A stretch of DNA of 5,418 nucleotides, taken from an uncultured Anaerosacchariphilus sp. (lineage in GTDB: Bacteria; Bacillota; Clostridia; Lachnospirales; Lachnospiraceae). The notes below the pieces were generated by a model. That model was not told where the DNA came from. It saw nothing but the letters and a program-made list of their open reading frames with translations, and ran no database searches. The stretch spans positions 1-5,418 of the forward strand of contig CAKROP010000167.1 of the NCBI GenBank assembly GCA_934373375.1, given 5' to 3'. Shown here in pieces: positions 4,035 through 5,418 of this stretch. The position numbers were made by a program, and so were the translations under genes. Numbering within the stretch: position 1 is the first letter of the stretch; each line of letters begins with the position of its first letter.

Positions 4035-5279
4035 ATGAAAAAGATCCGTACATATCTGCTCCTGATTTTTATTACGATGAATATAGTCGGAACGTCGATG
4101 AGGATGTACGCTGCGCCTGGCGGCGCGTCTGACGACTTTAGTCTTTATGCGCAATCGGCGGTTTTGATTGACGCGGATGCGGGCCGCGTCTTGTATGCGA
4201 AGGATGCGGAGCATCAGCGGCCTATGGCCAGCACGACGAAGATTATGACGTTGATTCTGGCGCTGGAGAATGCGAATCCGGATGACGTAGTCACCGTTTC
4301 AGATTACGCGGCTTCTATGCCGGATGTGCAGCTTCATCTGCGAGCCGGCGAACATTATCGCCTTGGAGATCTTCTGTATTCTATGATGCTGGAGTCTCAT
4401 AATGACAGTGCGGTGGCGATTGCGGAGCATGTGGCGGGTACGGTTCCGGCTTTTGCAGTGCTGATGAATGCGAAGGCGCGGGATATAGGGTGTTACGATA
4501 CATATTTTATTACGCCGAACGGGCTGGATGCGGAGGATAGCGGGGGCGTGCATTCTACGACGGCTCTCGATTTGGCCAGGATTCTGCGGTACTGTATTAT
4601 GCAGTCTCCGAAACGGGAGGAGTTTTTGAAGATTACCCGGACGGGGGCGTATAGCTTCAGCGATGTGGAGGGCGTAAGAACCTTCACAGTCGGCAATAAA
4701 AATGCGTTTCTGCATATGATGGAAGGCGCTCTGACCGGCAAGACCGGCTTTACGGGGAATGCTGGGTAGTGTTATGTGGGGGCTCTGCGGCAGGGGGAAC
4801 GGACCTTTATCGTGGCGCTTCTGGCCTGCGGCTGGCCCAACAACCGCAGCTACAAATGGAGCGATACCCGGAAGCTTATGAGTTATGGCCTGGAGAACTA
4901 TACGTACCGGAAAGTCTGGCAGGAACCGGATTTTCCGGAAATTCCGGTAAAAAACGCGGTTCCGGAAAATGGGGATCTGACGGAAAACGTGTATACAGCG
5001 GTGCGCCTGTCGAAATGTGACCCGGGTGCCGCACTGCTTTTGTCTGACGCGGACACATTGCAGGTGAAGACAGTTCTGCCGTCGGAGCTGTCCGCTCCTC
5101 TTGCGCCCGGCACTGTAGTGGGCAGCGTCCGTTATTATCTGAACGGACAGGTCGTGAAGGTCTATCCTGTAGAGACGGCGGAAGAGGTGGAGGCGGCGGA
5201 TATCTGCTGGTGCCTGAGAAAAGTGACAGAGAGGTATCTTTTCCGGAAAGGAATGGAACCGCAGGAAAAAGAGGGATGA
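4035..5279 (+). pseudogene. D-alanyl-D-alanine carboxypeptidase (DacF/PBP5 type), broken by in-frame TAG
   Basis: A 414-codon frame for a low-molecular-mass penicillin-binding protein (peptidase S11) that would remove the terminal D-Ala of peptidoglycan stem peptides outside the membrane. Residues 1-26 are a signal peptide (M-K-K-I-R, then a hydrophobic run, cleaved near M-Y-A-A). The active-site motifs are all present: S66-T-T-K69, S121-H-N123 and K236-T-G238. Codon 245 (4767-4769) is TAG. After it the same frame continues as C-Y-V-G-A-L-R, the expected family sequence, through T-F-I-V-A-L-L-A-C-G-W-P to residue 286. A PBP5-type C-terminal beta domain follows (about 290-385), then an amphipathic C-terminal helix that would anchor it. 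The position is normally Tyr, so one base change explains the stop. Without readthrough, the product lacks the last strands of the catalytic fold and the anchor and is probably inactive. A sequencing error is the main alternative. ATG 4035 is chosen over the upstream TTG 3990 because the signal peptide begins there. Confidence 0.85.
4767..4769 (+). other. In-frame amber codon interrupting the carboxypeptidase
   Basis: TAG stands at codon 245, six codons after the KTG motif, in a context G-N-A-G-stop-C-Y-V. No frameshift is involved: the frames before and after are the same. TAG is also the natural stop of flavodoxin at 2544-2546, so it is not generally reassigned in this organism. Confidence 0.9.
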
Positions 5280-5299
5280 CTGAGAACCCCCTCCGGGGC

Positions 5300-5328
5300 T
5301 TGGTGCAAAAAGGCCTGTCTCTTATAAT
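5300..5328 (+). promoter_or_regulatory. Promoter of the lipoprotein gene
   Basis: TTGGTG (5300-5305), a 17-base spacer and a perfect TATAAT (5323-5328). The start would be near 5335, about 24 bases before the ATG. A GC hairpin without a T tract, CCCC (5287-5290) with GGGG (5295-5298), lies directly upstream and may weakly terminate the preceding gene. Confidence 0.7.
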
Positions 5329-5358
5329 GGAAGTATTGAAAAAAGAGGGAGGAACACC

Positions 5359-5418
5359 ATGAGAAAAACAGCATTGTTCCTGAGCCTGTGCGTATTCATT
5401 TCCGTTATGGCAGGCTGC
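5359..5418 (+). CDS. Lipoprotein, N-terminal fragment (3' partial)
   Basis: Only the first 20 codons are in the window: a basic start M-R-K-T, a hydrophobic stretch (A-L-F-L-S-L-C-V-F-I-S-V) and a lipobox V-M-A-G-C ending exactly at the window edge, with Cys20 as the residue to be lipidated. This is a Sec signal peptide for signal peptidase II, so the mature protein would be anchored to the outer face of the membrane. The ribosome site GGGAGG (5347-5352) lies six bases before the ATG and a good promoter is just upstream, which makes the start secure. What the protein does cannot be told; solute-binding proteins and uncharacterised lipoproteins often begin this way. Confidence 0.8.
   Translation, partial: MRKTALFLSLCVFISVMAGC

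Noticed and set aside
3303..4214. 303-codon minus-strand frame across the membrane protein and carboxypeptidase start
   Set aside because: The translation is His/Gln/Arg-rich and resembles no family, it crosses the palindrome, and both + strand genes under it have clear features.
4767..4769. TAG as pyrrolysine or other reassigned codon
   Set aside because: The position is a Tyr in related enzymes and TAG serves as an ordinary stop for flavodoxin; nothing nearby suggests recoding.
1..5418. CRISPR arrays, tRNA, rRNA, insertion sequences
   Set aside because: No spaced direct repeats, cloverleaf sequence, rRNA-like stretch or transposase was seen on either strand.

Overview
The window looks like a chromosomal segment of a gut-type Clostridia, most likely Lachnospiraceae. 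The evidence is a DUF2325-DUF3793-flavodoxin gene set, a FeoB-associated Cys-rich membrane protein, a clostridial short-chain flavodoxin, purine-rich Shine-Dalgarno sites and sigma-A-type promoters. All genes supported here are on the + strand.

Layout. (1) Bases 2-835 hold the 3' part of a zinc-dependent MDR dehydrogenase of the L-sorbose-1-phosphate reductase type, closed by an intrinsic terminator at 856-889. (2) A gene-free stretch of about 360 bases (836-1196) carries a Fur-like box overlapping a promoter, then a structured leader. The leader has a GTTAG-N6-CTAAC palindrome, a possible attenuator terminator and a second such palindrome. (3) An operon follows: DUF2325 (1197-1475), DUF3793 (1475-2044, start overlapping the previous stop) and flavodoxin (2136-2546), ended by a GAAA-loop terminator. 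(4) A second promoter and Fur-like box precede a gene that encodes only the DNA-binding half of a Fur-family regulator (2733-3008). It overlaps by ATGA a 55-residue FeoB-associated Cys-rich membrane protein (3005-3172). (5) A six-helix membrane protein of unknown function (3309-3875) is followed by a long palindrome (3887-3964). (6) A D-alanyl-D-alanine carboxypeptidase reading frame (4035-5279) is broken by one in-frame TAG just after its KTG motif. (7) The start of a lipoprotein gene runs off the right edge (5359-5418).

How the parts fit. Regions 2-4 read as an iron-limitation module. Flavodoxin replaces ferredoxin when iron is scarce, the Fur-family gene points to metal-responsive control, and the small Cys-rich protein belongs with FeoB ferrous-iron transport, although feoA and feoB are absent here. 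The two control regions share an 11-base word (TTATTGAGAAT) inside Fur-like boxes and a nearly identical 16-base -35 region, so both units are probably under the same regulator. The functions of DUF2325 and DUF3793 are unknown; their tight coupling to flavodoxin under this control is the most interesting biology in the window. Regions 1, 6 and 7 are metabolism and cell-envelope genes with no evident link to the iron module.
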